A DNA stretch of 64,000 nt from Diaphorobacter caeni (GCF_015354245.1 NZ_JADKYZ010000002.1:62001-126000), one strand, 5' to 3'; shown: positions 47,876 to 58,171, counted from the first letter of the stretch. Notes: generated by a model from the letters alone, not told the origin. Program-made: numbers and translations.

Positions 47876-48733
47876 ATGAAACTCTGCGGATTCGATGTCG
47901 GTCTCGACAAACGTTTTTTCCTGATTGCAGGCCCCTGCGTGGTCGAGTCTGAACAGCTGCAGATGGATGTGGCCGGTCAGCTCAAGGAGATCACTTCGGC
48001 GCTTGGCATTCACTTCATCTTCAAGAGCAGCTACGACAAGGCCAACCGCTCCTCGGGCACGAGCTTTCGCGGCCCGGGCATGGAAAAGGGCCTTGAGATT
48101 CTCGCCAAGGTGAAGAAGGAGCTCAACGTGCCCATCCTCACCGATGTGCACACCGAAGCCGAAATCCCGACCGTCTGCAAGGTGGTCGACGTGCTGCAGA
48201 CGCCCGCGTTCCTGTGCCGCCAGACCGATTTCATCCGTGCCGTCGCCCAAAGCGGCAAGCCGGTGAACATCAAGAAGGGCCAGTTCCTCGCGCCGCATGA
48301 CATGAAGAACGTCATCGACAAGGCACGTGCCGCCGCCAAGGAAGTTGGTCTTCCCGAAGACAGCTTCATGGCCTGCGAACGCGGCGCGAGCTTCGGCTAC
48401 AACAATCTGGTGAGCGACATGCGCTCGCTGTCCATCATGCGCGAGACCGGTGCACCGGTCGTCTACGACGCCACGCACAGCGTGCAGCTGCCCGGTGGCA
48501 ACGGCACATCCAGCGGCGGCATGCGCGAGATGGTCCCCGTGCTCTCGCGTGCGGCGATCGCCGTGGGCGTGGCCGGCGTGTTCATGGAGACCCACCCGGA
48601 CCCGTGCAACGCCCTCTCGGACGGCCCCAACGCCGTGCCGCTCAAGCACATGAAGGCGCTGCTCGAAACGCTGGTGGCGCTGGACGACATCACCAAGCGC
48701 AACGGCTTCCTCGAAAACCATTTCGAAGCCTGA
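47876..48733 (+). CDS. kdsA: 3-deoxy-8-phosphooctulonate (KDO-8-P) synthase
   Basis: Joins phosphoenolpyruvate and arabinose-5-phosphate to give KDO-8-phosphate for the lipopolysaccharide core. The 285 residues show [14 protein letters not shown] at the start, [12 protein letters not shown], the C-proximal TDVHTEAEI and [10 protein letters not shown]. The signature [11 protein letters not shown] is intact. It lies 22 bases after pyrG and 90 before eno. A GCCGGAA/TTCCGGC hairpin at 48754-48788 in the latter gap may modulate read-through into eno. Confidence 0.97.
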   Translation: MKLCGFDVGLDKRFFLIAGPCVVESEQLQMDVAGQLKEITSALGIHFIFKSSYDKANRSSGTSFRGPGMEKGLEILAKVKKELNVPILTDVHTEAEIPTVCKVVDVLQTPAFLCRQTDFIRAVAQSGKPVNIKKGQFLAPHDMKNVIDKARAAAKEVGLPEDSFMACERGASFGYNNLVSDMRSLSIMRETGAPVVYDATHSVQLPGGNGTSSGGMREMVPVLSRAAIAVGVAGVFMETHPDPCNALSDGPNAVPLKHMKALLETLVALDDITKRNGFLENHFEA

Positions 48734-50110
<1,377 letters not shown>

Positions 50111-50285
50111 TTCCAGGTCAGGCCATCAACACGTTGTAACAACGCGTTGACCGCATGAGCGCGCGGCGCCGCTCAAGCCAGTTATCCTTCGGGGTTACGG
50201 CTTGATGATGGGCGCCGCGGCTCTGCAGCAACGGACTGCGTGTACCATCCGCCTCCAACGCTTTCCCGCCGCACCACCCCAGTCC

Positions 50286-50567
50286 ATGAGCACACGCATT
50301 GTTCCGCTGATTCTTCTGCTGCTGCTCTTGCTGGTGCTCACCCAATTGCTGAGCGGCCGCGGCAGCGTTGAACATGTCGCCAACATGCGCCAGCAGATCG
50401 CGGAACAGAAAGCGGCCAACGACAAGGCCCGCACCGAGAACGAGCGCCTCTCCGCCGAAGTCTCCGATCTCAAGGACGGGATGGACATGGTCGAGGAAAA
50501 GGCGCGCAGCGAACTCGGCATGGTCAAGCCCAACGAAATCTATGTCCACGTCGCCCCCAAGCGCTGA
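50286..50567 (+). CDS. ftsB: Cell division protein FtsB
   Basis: Bitopic division protein that forms a complex with FtsL and FtsQ at the septum. In 93 residues there is one transmembrane helix (about residues 5-22, IVPLILLLLLLLVLTQLL), then a coiled coil (MRQQIAEQKAANDKARTENERLSAEVSDLK) and the conserved end EEKARSELGMVKPNEIYVHV. Its location after eno is the classical one. The last 26 bases overlap the next gene in another frame. Confidence 0.93.
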   Translation: MSTRIVPLILLLLLLLVLTQLLSGRGSVEHVANMRQQIAEQKAANDKARTENERLSAEVSDLKDGMDMVEEKARSELGMVKPNEIYVHVAPKR

Positions 50568-51099
50568 GCCCTCGCGCCCGGCCGTGCAACGCATCCTGCA
50601 CATCGCTTTCTGGGGAGTGGACGCGCACACCACGGCCGCCGCCTTCGAGACCCACGCGCGGGCCCAGCCAGGCTGGACCGAGCGCCTGCAGATCACGGCC
50701 CATGTCCTGCCCAAGACGGTTGACGCTGGCACAGACGCCATCACCGACTGGCTCGCTGCGGAGCTGGGCACCGCTCCCCACCCCCATCTGAGCCTGCTGG
50801 TTCCATCCGACCCCGCACGGCATACCGTCCCCATTGAACTGCAGCTGCGCAGCGCGCTGATCCAGGCTGGAGTGAGTTTTCAGGTCCTCTACGGCGCGGC
50901 GATGACCGAACAGGTGCGCAACACCGCCAACGCCTTGGCGCTGACGGCCAAGGCCATCCTCCCAAGCAGCGAGCGCGCCTGCTTTGCGGTGAACGACACG
51001 ACAAAACCCATCCACCCGCGCATGCGAAGCTGGAACTGCGAGAAGTGCAGCGATCCAGAGTGCGAACACAAACTGTTCACCGGCCTGCTCCCAGCATAG
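50542..51099 (+). CDS. Uncharacterised protein with C-terminal Cys cluster
   Basis: A 185-residue protein that starts inside the 3' end of ftsB (26-base overlap, other frame), so translation is probably coupled. I do not recognise the family. Residues 12-130 look like an alpha/beta fold (RILHIAFWGVDAHTTAAAFETHA... HLSLLVPSDPARHTVPIELQLRSALIQAGVSFQVLYG). The C-terminal part ends with a cluster WNCEKCSDPECEHKLF (C-x2-C-x4-C-x-H), a likely zinc site. No signal or membrane segment. Context suggests nothing beyond co-expression with eno/ftsB. Confidence 0.65.
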   Translation: MSTSPPSAEPSRPAVQRILHIAFWGVDAHTTAAAFETHARAQPGWTERLQITAHVLPKTVDAGTDAITDWLAAELGTAPHPHLSLLVPSDPARHTVPIELQLRSALIQAGVSFQVLYGAAMTEQVRNTANALALTAKAILPSSERACFAVNDTTKPIHPRMRSWNCEKCSDPECEHKLFTGLLPA

Positions 51100-51111
51100 A
51101 AAATCGGGCTC

Positions 51112-51290
51112 AAAGCAGCGGGCAAACGAAGCGCGCAGGGCTCTCGATCCCCCACCCCAACGGCAAGACAGCCCCTCAGGCTAGGCGTCGAAGCCGCAGA
51201 CAGTAGTTCTCTACGGCAAGGCTTCGCAACAACGCATGAGGGGCTGTATTGCCGTCTCCAAACGATCAACCAAACCAACGAAGCCAACGG
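51112..51290. repeat. Dispersed hairpin repeat, family 1, copy C
   Basis: Core 51148-51266. Paired segments: CGGCAA 51161-51166 with TTGCCG 51249-51254; ACAGCCCCTCA 51168-51178 with TGAGGGGCTGT 51237-51247; CGAAGCC 51189-51195 with GGCTTCG 51220-51226; and a GTAG-TTCT-CTAC tip at 51203-51214. It fills the gap between the Cys-cluster gene and hslO, which converge. Confidence 0.87.
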
Positions 51291-51313
51291 CTTCGTGAAA
51301 ACGGCAGATCAAA

Positions 51314-52306
51314 TCACTGGATATTCCGCGAGCCCGGAGGCTGCATTTGGGGCTCGGTGAAAAGCTGTGCGGTATCCACCGCATCGTACCGATACTGCTG
51401 TCCGCAGAACTCGCAGCCCACTTCGACGGAGCCGCGCTCGTCGAGCACGCTCTGCACCTCTTCCTCGCCCAGGCCCTTGAGCATCGCGCTGACGCGCTCA
51501 CGGCTGCACGAGCACGCAAAGCGCGGTCCATCGACGCCCTGCTGCGGCACGAAGCGCAGCAGTTTCTCTTCCCAGAAGAGGCGACGCAGAATGGTGTCGA
51601 CATCCAGCGTCAGCAACTCGTCGCGCGTGAGGCTGGACGCCAGCGTCGAGATGCGGTTGTAGTCCTCGTTCACGTCCATCTGGTCGGCTTCCGCCTCCAG
51701 ATTCTGCGCCGCATCCAGATTGCCCTCGCCCTTCACCGGCATGCGCTGGATCAGCAGGCCAGCCGCCACCTCGTCATTCGCCGCCAGCACCAGCGTGGTG
51801 TCGAGCTGCTCGGAGTGGCGCATGTATTGCTGGATCACATCGCTGAGCTTTTCCAGCTTCTGGCCGTGTTCGCCGTTGAGCGGAACGATGCCCTGATACG
51901 GCTGCTGACCCGGCATGCGGTTCTTGGGATCGAGCGTGATCGCGCAGCGACCATTGCCATTCACGTTGACCAGCGAAGACAGACTCGCCGAATCTTCCGG
52001 CGCGGTCGTCGGAATCGTCGCGGTGGCGCGCAGGCTCAGATCGGGCTGCACCTCGACCACGGAGAGCTTCACCGGCCCATCGCCGTGGATCTGGAACACC
52101 AGTGCTCCGTTGAACTTGATGTTGGACTGCATGAGCACGCCTGCCGCAGCCATTTCGCCGAGCAGCTCGCGCACGGCGGGCGCATAGTTGCCCGTCTCGG
52201 TGTTCGCCGCACGACGGCGCAGGATCTCCGTCCACGCATCGGTCAACCGCACGATCATGCCGCGCACCGGCAGCCCATCAAAAAGAAACTTGTGAAGCTC
52301 TGACAC
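51314..52306 (-). CDS. hslO: Redox-regulated chaperone Hsp33
   Basis: Holdase chaperone activated by oxidative unfolding. The 330 residues include the N-terminal core (LHKFLFDGLPVRGMIVRLTDAW) and the zinc-binding redox switch near the end: CSCSRERV and CEFCGQQY, the CxC...CxxC pattern with all four cysteines. The start is a GTG with AAAGG just upstream. It is somewhat longer than the roughly 290 residues of E. coli Hsp33. Confidence 0.95.
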   Translation of the reverse strand: MSELHKFLFDGLPVRGMIVRLTDAWTEILRRRAANTETGNYAPAVRELLGEMAAAGVLMQSNIKFNGALVFQIHGDGPVKLSVVEVQPDLSLRATATIPTTAPEDSASLSSLVNVNGNGRCAITLDPKNRMPGQQPYQGIVPLNGEHGQKLEKLSDVIQQYMRHSEQLDTTLVLAANDEVAAGLLIQRMPVKGEGNLDAAQNLEAEADQMDVNEDYNRISTLASSLTRDELLTLDVDTILRRLFWEEKLLRFVPQQGVDGPRFACSCSRERVSAMLKGLGEEEVQSVLDERGSVEVGCEFCGQQYRYDAVDTAQLFTEPQMQPPGSRNIQ

Positions 52307-52361
52307 TGAAACCTTTCAAATACCCTGAGGGACTGACTCCTCCACCTCAGGGGATCAACCA

Positions 52362-52886
52362 TCAACCAATCTTGCGCAACCCCTTCTTGAAGCGGTGCGC
52401 GTTTTCCACGTAATGCTGCGCGCTGCGGCGCAGCCCCTCGATCTGCTCGGGCGAGAGCTGCTTGACCACCTTGGCCGGGCTGCCGAGGATCATCGAACCA
52501 TCGGGAAATTCCTTTCCTTCGGTGACCAGCGACCCCGCGCCGACCAGGCAGTTCTTGCCGATCTTCGCCCCGTTGAGCACCACCGCGCCGATGCCGATCA
52601 GCGACTCGTCGCCGATCGTGCAGCCATGCAGCATGACCTGGTGACCCACCGTCACGTTGGCGCCGATCACCAGCGGCACGCCGCGATCCGCATGCAGCAC
52701 GCTCAAGTCCTGAATGTTGGTGCCTGCACCAATGGTGATCTTGTCCGTGTCGCCACGCACCACGGTGCCGAACCAGACGCTTGCGTCCTCGCCCAGCACC
52801 ACGTCACCCAGCACCTGCGCGCTGTCGGCAATCCATGCCGATTCCGGCACGCTCGGTGTCAATCCATCCAACTCATAAACTGCCAT
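52362..52886 (-). CDS. Gamma carbonic anhydrase-like protein (YrdA type)
   Basis: Trimeric left-handed beta-helix protein of 174 residues. Hexapeptide repeats are clear (VLGDVVLGEDASVWFGTVVRGDTDKITIG...). The zinc histidines expected for the gamma class are present in LHADRG and VGHQVMLHG. Carbonic anhydrase activity is shown for some relatives, but many YrdA proteins lack strong activity. ATG 52886 is preceded by AAGGAGA. It lies upstream of hslO in the same direction with 55 bases between, and is divergent from the DUF455 gene. Confidence 0.88.
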   Translation of the reverse strand: MAVYELDGLTPSVPESAWIADSAQVLGDVVLGEDASVWFGTVVRGDTDKITIGAGTNIQDLSVLHADRGVPLVIGANVTVGHQVMLHGCTIGDESLIGIGAVVLNGAKIGKNCLVGAGSLVTEGKEFPDGSMILGSPAKVVKQLSPEQIEGLRRSAQHYVENAHRFKKGLRKIG

Positions 52887-52919
52887 GGCGCGATGTCTCC
52901 TTGATTTGTCTTGCGAAAC

Positions 52920-52929
52920 TAGAATTGTA
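52920..52929. promoter_or_regulatory. Overlapping back-to-back -10 boxes
   Basis: TAGAATTGTA reads TAGAAT on the plus strand (52920-52925) and TACAAT on the minus strand (52929-52924). It lies in the 46-base gap between yrdA and the DUF455 gene. The plus-strand box would start transcription at or next to the ATG at 52933, a leaderless message. The -35 regions are weak on both sides. Confidence 0.35.
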
Positions 52930-52932
52930 GGG

Positions 52933-53733
52933 ATGGAGTTACGCCAACGAGCATTGCAGGTCTTGTGCATCACGGACCCCGAAGAGAAATCCGCCATCGC
53001 GCTGGATATGTATGCGCGGGCCGCGCAGTTTTCAATAGATGCGCATGCCGCGCTCGCAGCGCCCGCCGATGTCGCGCTTCCCGGCCACCCCGAGAAGCCA
53101 ACGCTGTTGCGCCACACCGAAGTCGCGCGCCGCTCGCCCGCCACGCCCGAGGGCCGCGCGGTGCTGATGCATGCGATCGCTCACATCGAGTTCAACGCCA
53201 TCAATCTGGCGCTCGATGCGATCTGGCGCTTTCCCGGCATGCCCGAGTCCTTCTATCTGGACTGGCTGAAGGTGGCCGGCGAGGAGGCCAAACACTTTCG
53301 CCTGCTGCGCGACCACCTGCGCACCATGGGGCACGACTACGGCGATTTTCCCGCGCACCAAGGCCTCTGGACGATGTGCGAGAAGACGGCGGACGACATC
53401 GTGGCGCGCATGGCGCTCGTGCCCCGGACGCTCGAAGCCCGTGGTCTCGACGCCACACCGCTCATCCAGAAAAAGCTGCGCCAATTCGGTACGGCAGACG
53501 CGCTGGCCGCCGTGGACATCCTCGACATCATCCTCAGCGAAGAGATTGGGCACGTGGCAATAGGTAACCATTGGTATCGTTGGTTATGCAAGCGTGACGG
53601 TTTGGACCCTCATTCCCACTTCATTGCGCTGACGACCCAGTACGAAGCACCCCGTCCCAAACCGCCGCTGAACGAGGCTGCGCGCCTGCAGGCGGGTTTT
53701 ACCGAAGAAGAATTGCTATGGCTGAATCCATAA
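52933..53733 (+). CDS. Ferritin-like DUF455 protein
   Basis: A 266-residue helical protein of the DUF455 group. Probable di-iron ligands lie in HAIAHIEFNAINLALDAIWRFPGMP, GEEAKHFRLL and LSEEIGHVAIGNHWY, the paired ExxH pattern of ferritin-like oxygenases. The substrate is unknown; relation to the tRNA hydroxylase MiaE is structural at best. The ATG at 52933 gives the family start MELRQRALQVLCITDPEEK; no Shine-Dalgarno is visible, in keeping with a possible leaderless message. Confidence 0.82.
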   Translation: MELRQRALQVLCITDPEEKSAIALDMYARAAQFSIDAHAALAAPADVALPGHPEKPTLLRHTEVARRSPATPEGRAVLMHAIAHIEFNAINLALDAIWRFPGMPESFYLDWLKVAGEEAKHFRLLRDHLRTMGHDYGDFPAHQGLWTMCEKTADDIVARMALVPRTLEARGLDATPLIQKKLRQFGTADALAAVDILDIILSEEIGHVAIGNHWYRWLCKRDGLDPHSHFIALTTQYEAPRPKPPLNEAARLQAGFTEEELLWLNP

Positions 53734-53916
53734 GTGCGCATTGACACACATCAATCAGCAAAAAGTTGTTGATAAATATCGCCAAAACATTCGCCACGAT
53801 ATCAGCGACAATCAAATCAATCGTTCCTACAATTTGAGTTGATTTAGCAATAGATTGCTTCGCCCGGATGCCGGCCGTTCCTTCGCGTACAGTGGTCCGC
53901 ATCCGCCTCTCCAAGC
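53734..53916. other. AT-rich intergenic region before the EAL/HDOD gene
   Basis: About 180 bases, clearly AT-richer than the surroundings from 53750 to 53850 (TTGTTGATAAATATCG..., CAATCAAATCAATCG). It must contain the promoter of the gene at 53917; I could not choose between several weak -10-like hexamers. Confidence 0.35.
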
Positions 53917-55173
53917 ATGTACACAGCCCCGATTTCTCCGCCCAACGTCACCAAAAGCAGTCAATCCCTTGGCGCTTTGATCGCACGTCAGGCTATCGTG
54001 AATGCCGAGGGCCGGGTTATCGGGTACGAGCTTTTCAATCGCTCTCGCAATCATTCTGCGCACACCGCCGCCAGCGACATGATGCTGGCGCTCACTGCGC
54101 TCTCGCATGCCGGTGTGGATGAACTGCTGGGCGACACGCTCATCTTCGTGAACTGCACGCATGAGAGTCTGGTGGAAGGCCATCTCTCGCTGCTGGACCC
54201 GAACAAGGTGATTCTTGAGGTTCCGCCGCTGGGCCACACCGCCGCCGAGGAAGTCAAGACCCGCCTGCCCACGCTGCAGACCCTGCACGAGCGCGGTTTC
54301 CGCCTCGCCTTCAGCCAGACCGTTCTGGAGTCGGCCTATGCCGCCTGGTTGCCGCTGGCGGACTTCATCAAGCTCGATCTCTCGGTGCTGCCTGCCGATC
54401 AGGTCACCGTGCTGGCCAAGTACGCCGCGCGACAGACCAAGGCCCAACTGATCGCGGAAAAGGTCGAAACCGCCGTCCAGCTCGAACTGCTGAGCAATCT
54501 GGGCGTCAAGCTGTTCCAGGGCTACTGGCTGTCCCGACCGCAGTTGGTCGAGGCCAAACTGCTCTTCCCCACCGCGAGCTCGGTCGCGCGGCTGCTGCAG
54601 CTGCTGCGCAACCAGGCCAGCCATTCCGAGATCGAAGCGCTCGTCAAGCATGACGCGGTGCTGAGCTTCAACCTGCTGCGTCTGGCCGTGACCTCCGGCC
54701 TGAGCCCGCGTGACGGGCTGCAATCCATGGAGCATGTGATCAGCCTGCTGGGCCACCACCGGCTGACCTGCTGGGCGACGCTGCTTCAGAACTTCCGCGT
54801 CACCACCGACGAACCACTGGCGACGGCCCGCAACGCCGTCGAGCATGGCCGTTTCATGGAGCTGCTGGCCAAGGCGCAGCAACTGCCGCCGTCGGTGAGC
54901 GATCAGGCCTTCCTCGTGGGCGTGATCGCACAGCTCGACAACCTGCTCGACATCCCCTCGGCCGCCATTGTCGACCTGCTCCAGATGCCGCAAAGCGTGC
55001 GCGACGCCGTGCTGCACCAATCCGGCTACCTGGGCGGGCTGCTCACGCTCGCCCAAGCCTCCGAAATCGGCGCTGTGGACGAGCTGCTGCAATCAGCCTC
55101 GAAACTCGGCCTTGCGCAAAAGCAGGTGATCGAAGCGCGCACCGCATCACAGGACTGGGCCGAGGACCTCTGA
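53917..55173 (+). CDS. EAL-HDOD (YuxH-like) signalling protein
   Basis: Cytoplasmic protein of 418 residues. The N-terminal EAL-type domain (about 18-210) is degenerate: the signature reads GYELFNR in place of EALxR, with VNCTHESL, ILEVPP, DFIKLDLS and a final GVKLFQGYWLSRP. The C-terminal half (215-400) is an HDOD domain (LLQLLRNQASHSEIEALVKHDAVLSFNLLRLAVT). The loss of catalytic residues suggests it neither makes nor cleaves cyclic-di-GMP but acts as a binding or regulatory protein, as proposed for YuxH-like members. No signalling partner adjoins it. Confidence 0.85.
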   Translation: MYTAPISPPNVTKSSQSLGALIARQAIVNAEGRVIGYELFNRSRNHSAHTAASDMMLALTALSHAGVDELLGDTLIFVNCTHESLVEGHLSLLDPNKVILEVPPLGHTAAEEVKTRLPTLQTLHERGFRLAFSQTVLESAYAAWLPLADFIKLDLSVLPADQVTVLAKYAARQTKAQLIAEKVETAVQLELLSNLGVKLFQGYWLSRPQLVEAKLLFPTASSVARLLQLLRNQASHSEIEALVKHDAVLSFNLLRLAVTSGLSPRDGLQSMEHVISLLGHHRLTCWATLLQNFRVTTDEPLATARNAVEHGRFMELLAKAQQLPPSVSDQAFLVGVIAQLDNLLDIPSAAIVDLLQMPQSVRDAVLHQSGYLGGLLTLAQASEIGAVDELLQSASKLGLAQKQVIEARTASQDWAEDL

Positions 55174-55197
55174 GAGCGGTGCCTGGCTGATTGCCGT

Positions 55198-55220
55198 CGA
55201 CACCGACTCACAGGGTGTCG
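55198..55220. terminator. Hairpin between convergent EAL/HDOD and Bug genes
   Basis: CGACACC pairs with GGTGTCG around a nine-base loop, in the 49-base gap between two convergent stop codons. No T run follows on either strand; perhaps a weak bidirectional terminator. Confidence 0.5.
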
Positions 55221-55222
55221 GT

Positions 55223-56194
55223 TCAATCCAGTTCCAGCTTGCGCTCGCGGATCAGGGCCGACCACTTGGCGTTGTCCTGCTTCACGAATTCCGCGAATTC
55301 CTTGGCTCCCAGTGGATGGACCTGCGAACCGGAGCTCGCGAACTTGGCCTGCAGATCGGGCTGCGCCAGCACCTTGGCGAGCGCGTCGGCGATTTTCTGG
55401 GTGATCTCGGGAGACAGCCCCGCCGGAGCGACCAGCCCCTGAAAGCCCACCGACTCCATGTCCTTGAGCCCCAGCTCGCGCACCGTCGGCACGTTGGGCA
55501 ACTGCGGATCGCGCTGCGGTCCGGTGACGGCCAGCGCCTTGAGCTTGCCGCCCTTGATCTGCGGAAGCAGCACCGAGCCCGCATCGATCAGCAACTGCGT
55601 CTGCCCGCCGATCAGTTCCTGAATCGCTGGCGCGCTGCCTTTGTAGGGCACATGCGTCACATTCAGGCCGGTGACCTGGTTCATCAGCTCGCCGTTCAGA
55701 TGCGTGGACGTTCCCGCACCGCCCGAGGCGAAATTGGCCTGCCCCGCATGCGCCTTGGCCCAGCTGACCCATTCCTTCATGTCCCGCGCGGGATGGTCCG
55801 GCCGCGTCACCGCCACGTAGCTGCCCTGACTGATCTGCCCGATGTAGCTGAACTGCTTGATCGGGTCATACGGCATCTTCTTTTGCAGATACGGTGCGAT
55901 CGCGAACGGCCCGGTGTTGGCGAGCAGCAGCGTGTAGCCATCGGGTGCGGCGCGGGTCAGCTCGGTCGCGGCAATCGTGCCGCCCGCGCCCGGCTTGTAG
56001 TCGAGCACGATCTGCTGGCCGATGGCCTCCTGCAGCGGAATCTGCACCGTGCGCGCGGTGAAGTCGATGCCGCCGCCCGGCGGATAGCCGACGATCAGGC
56101 GGATCGGCTTGGCCGCCGGCCAGGCCTGCGCAAACGCCGCGCCCACCGATGCGCCCAGCGCCAATGCGACGAGCCATTTTTTGTGATTCTTCAT
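55223..56194 (-). CDS. Bug/TctC-family periplasmic binding protein (1)
   Basis: Tripartite tricarboxylate transporter receptor of the Bug family, abundant in Burkholderiales and usually an orphan. The 323 residues have a signal peptide (to about residue 22, AAFA), then the family's PIRLIVGYPPGGGIDFTARTV, the central PDGYTLLLAN, FASGGAGTSTHLNGELM and VPYKGSAPAIQELIGGQ. The ligand is likely a carboxylate but unknown. No TctA/TctB membrane genes are in the window. It lies downstream of xerD on the same strand with 32 bases between. Confidence 0.9.
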   Translation of the reverse strand: MKNHKKWLVALALGASVGAAFAQAWPAAKPIRLIVGYPPGGGIDFTARTVQIPLQEAIGQQIVLDYKPGAGGTIAATELTRAAPDGYTLLLANTGPFAIAPYLQKKMPYDPIKQFSYIGQISQGSYVAVTRPDHPARDMKEWVSWAKAHAGQANFASGGAGTSTHLNGELMNQVTGLNVTHVPYKGSAPAIQELIGGQTQLLIDAGSVLLPQIKGGKLKALAVTGPQRDPQLPNVPTVRELGLKDMESVGFQGLVAPAGLSPEITQKIADALAKVLAQPDLQAKFASSGSQVHPLGAKEFAEFVKQDNAKWSALIRERKLELD

Positions 56195-56226
56195 TGTTGT
56201 CTCCTGGTTGAAATGCTTTTGCGCCG

Positions 56227-57123
56227 CTATCCGCGCGGATGGTGCTGCGCGTGCAGGGCCTTGAGCCGCTCGCGCGCCACATGGGTGTAGATCGTGGTCG
56301 TCGAAATGTCCGCATGGCCGAGCAGCAGCTGCACCACACGCAGGTCGGCGCCATGGTTGAGCAGGTGCGTCGCGAACGCGTGACGCAGCGTGTGCGGCGA
56401 CAGCGGCGAGGTGATGCCCGCGATCTGCGCGTGCTTCTTGACGATCACCCAGAACATCACCCGCGTCATGCCCGCTCCACGCTGGGTGACGAACAGGTCA
56501 TCGGTCTGCTGGCCGCCCAGGATCGCGCCCCGGCTCTCTGCCAGATAGCGCTCGAGCCAGCGCATCGCCTCTTCGCCGAAGGGCACGAGCCGCTCCTTGC
56601 CTCCCTTGCCCATGATGCGCAGCACGCCCTCGCGCAGGCCGAGGTGAAAAGTCTTGAGCGTCACCAGCTCGCTCACCCGCAGCCCGCTCGCGTACATCAG
56701 CTCGAGCATGGTGCGGTCGCGCAGGCCGAGCATCGAATCCACATCGGGCGCCTTGAGCAGTGCCTCGACCTGCTGCTGCGACAGCGTCTTGGGCACGCGC
56801 AGCGCCTGCTTGGCGGCCTGCATGCGCACGGTGGGATCGACGGTGATGCGCTTTTCGCGCAGCGCCCAGTGAAAGTAGCGCCTGAGGACCGTGAGCCGCC
56901 GGTTGGCCGAGGTGGCGCGCGTCTCGGCATGGCGTGCCGCGAAGTAGCCCTGCAGATGCGTTTCTCCGGCCTGGTTCAGCTCGATGGGCGGCTCCTGCGT
57001 GATCAGCCAGTCGGCGAATTTCGTCAGGTCGCGGCGATAGGCGTCCAGCGTGTTGCGCGCAAGGCCGTCCTCCAGCCAGAGGGCATCCATGAACTCGTCT
57101 ATTGCAATCTGGCTTTCAGACAT
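56227..57123 (-). CDS. xerD: Site-specific tyrosine recombinase XerD
   Basis: Works with XerC and FtsK to resolve chromosome dimers at dif. The length of 298 residues is standard. Catalytic residues: Arg149 (SGLRVSEL), Lys173 (GKGGKER), His244 and Arg247 (HTLRHAFATHLL), His270 (GHADIS) and Tyr279 (TIYTHV). The N-terminal SAM-like core-binding domain is complete. It sits between two Bug receptor genes in the same orientation; a terminator separates it from the upstream one. Confidence 0.95.
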   Translation of the reverse strand: MSESQIAIDEFMDALWLEDGLARNTLDAYRRDLTKFADWLITQEPPIELNQAGETHLQGYFAARHAETRATSANRRLTVLRRYFHWALREKRITVDPTVRMQAAKQALRVPKTLSQQQVEALLKAPDVDSMLGLRDRTMLELMYASGLRVSELVTLKTFHLGLREGVLRIMGKGGKERLVPFGEEAMRWLERYLAESRGAILGGQQTDDLFVTQRGAGMTRVMFWVIVKKHAQIAGITSPLSPHTLRHAFATHLLNHGADLRVVQLLLGHADISTTTIYTHVARERLKALHAQHHPRG

Positions 57124-57141
57124 GCAGCGAACATAGCACGT

Positions 57142-57169
57142 AAAAACGCCACCTGCGGCGAGGTGGCGT
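57142..57169 (-). terminator. Terminator after the second Bug gene
   Basis: ACGCCACCT pairs with AGGTGGCGT and is followed on the minus strand by TTTTTA, just past the stop at 57209 and before xerD. Confidence 0.85.
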
Positions 57170-57208
57170 CGGGTCGATTCAGTCTCGAATTCAGCCCCGG
57201 ACCGGCGC

Positions 57209-58171
57209 TCAGTCGAGCGTCAGCTTCTGCTTCTTCACCACGTCCTTGTAGACGTCGAATTCGGCCTTGATCTGCTGGGCGAACTGCTCGGGCGTGTTCG
57301 CCACGATGATCGAGCCCGTGTCCTCGATGCGCTTGCGCACGGCCGGATCGTCAAGCGACTTGCGCGTGGCATCGTTGAGCTTGTCCACGATGTCCTTGGG
57401 CAGACCCTTGGGGCCGAGCAGACCGTAGTAGGCCAGGCGGTTCACCGGCTCGAGACCGACTTCCTTGAAGGTCGGCACGTTCGGCAGCTCCTTCAGACGC
57501 TGCGGCGCGGAGACCACGATGGGCACCAGTTTGCCCGCCTTGATGAACGGCAGCGCCGAAGGCAGGTTGTCGAACATGATCGGCACCTGTCCCGCCACCA
57601 CGTCGTTGAGCGCGGGGCCCGCGCCACGATAGGGGATGTGCGTCACGAAGGTGCCGGTCAGGCTCTTGTAGAGCTCCATCAGCATGTGGCCGATGCCGCC
57701 CGTGCCGGACGAGCCGTAGGAATACTTGCCGGGATTCTTCTTGATCTCGGCGACAAAGCCCGCGTAGTCCTTGGCGGGGAAATTCGGGTTGACCGCGATG
57801 ATGTTGGGCGTCGCGGCGATGTTGATGATCGGCGTGAAATCCGTGATCGGGTTGTACGGCGTCTTGGTGTTGATCGCGGGATTGGCCGCGGTCGTCGACA
57901 CCGTCGCCACCCCCAGCGAATAGCCATCGGGTGCCGAGCGCGCGGTTTCGGTGGCACCGATCACGCCGCCGCCGCCGCCCTTGTTCTCGACGATCACGGG
58001 CTGGCCCAATGCCTTGCCCAATGGGTCCGAGATCACGCGCCCGATGATGTCGGTCGTTCCTCCAGGTGCAAATGGAACCACCAGACGAACGGGTTTGCTG
58101 GGATATCCATCTGCGAATGATGTGCCTGCGGCCATTGTGAGAGCCAGAGCCATCCAGTGTCGGCGTTGCAT
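57209..58171 (-). CDS. Bug/TctC-family periplasmic binding protein (2)
   Basis: A second receptor of the Bug family, 320 residues. Signal peptide to about residue 20 (GTSFA), then KPVRLVVPFAPGGTTDIIGRV, ENKGGGGGVIGA, PDGYSLGVAT, YGSSGTGGIGHMLMELYK and IPYRGAGPALNDVVAGQ. It differs clearly from the receptor on the other side of xerD, so it is not a recent duplicate. The ligand is unknown. It is divergent from the AEC transporter, with 158 bases between; co-regulation with that carrier is possible but not shown. Confidence 0.9.
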   Translation of the reverse strand: MQRRHWMALALTMAAGTSFADGYPSKPVRLVVPFAPGGTTDIIGRVISDPLGKALGQPVIVENKGGGGGVIGATETARSAPDGYSLGVATVSTTAANPAINTKTPYNPITDFTPIINIAATPNIIAVNPNFPAKDYAGFVAEIKKNPGKYSYGSSGTGGIGHMLMELYKSLTGTFVTHIPYRGAGPALNDVVAGQVPIMFDNLPSALPFIKAGKLVPIVVSAPQRLKELPNVPTFKEVGLEPVNRLAYYGLLGPKGLPKDIVDKLNDATRKSLDDPAVRKRIEDTGSIIVANTPEQFAQQIKAEFDVYKDVVKKQKLTLD

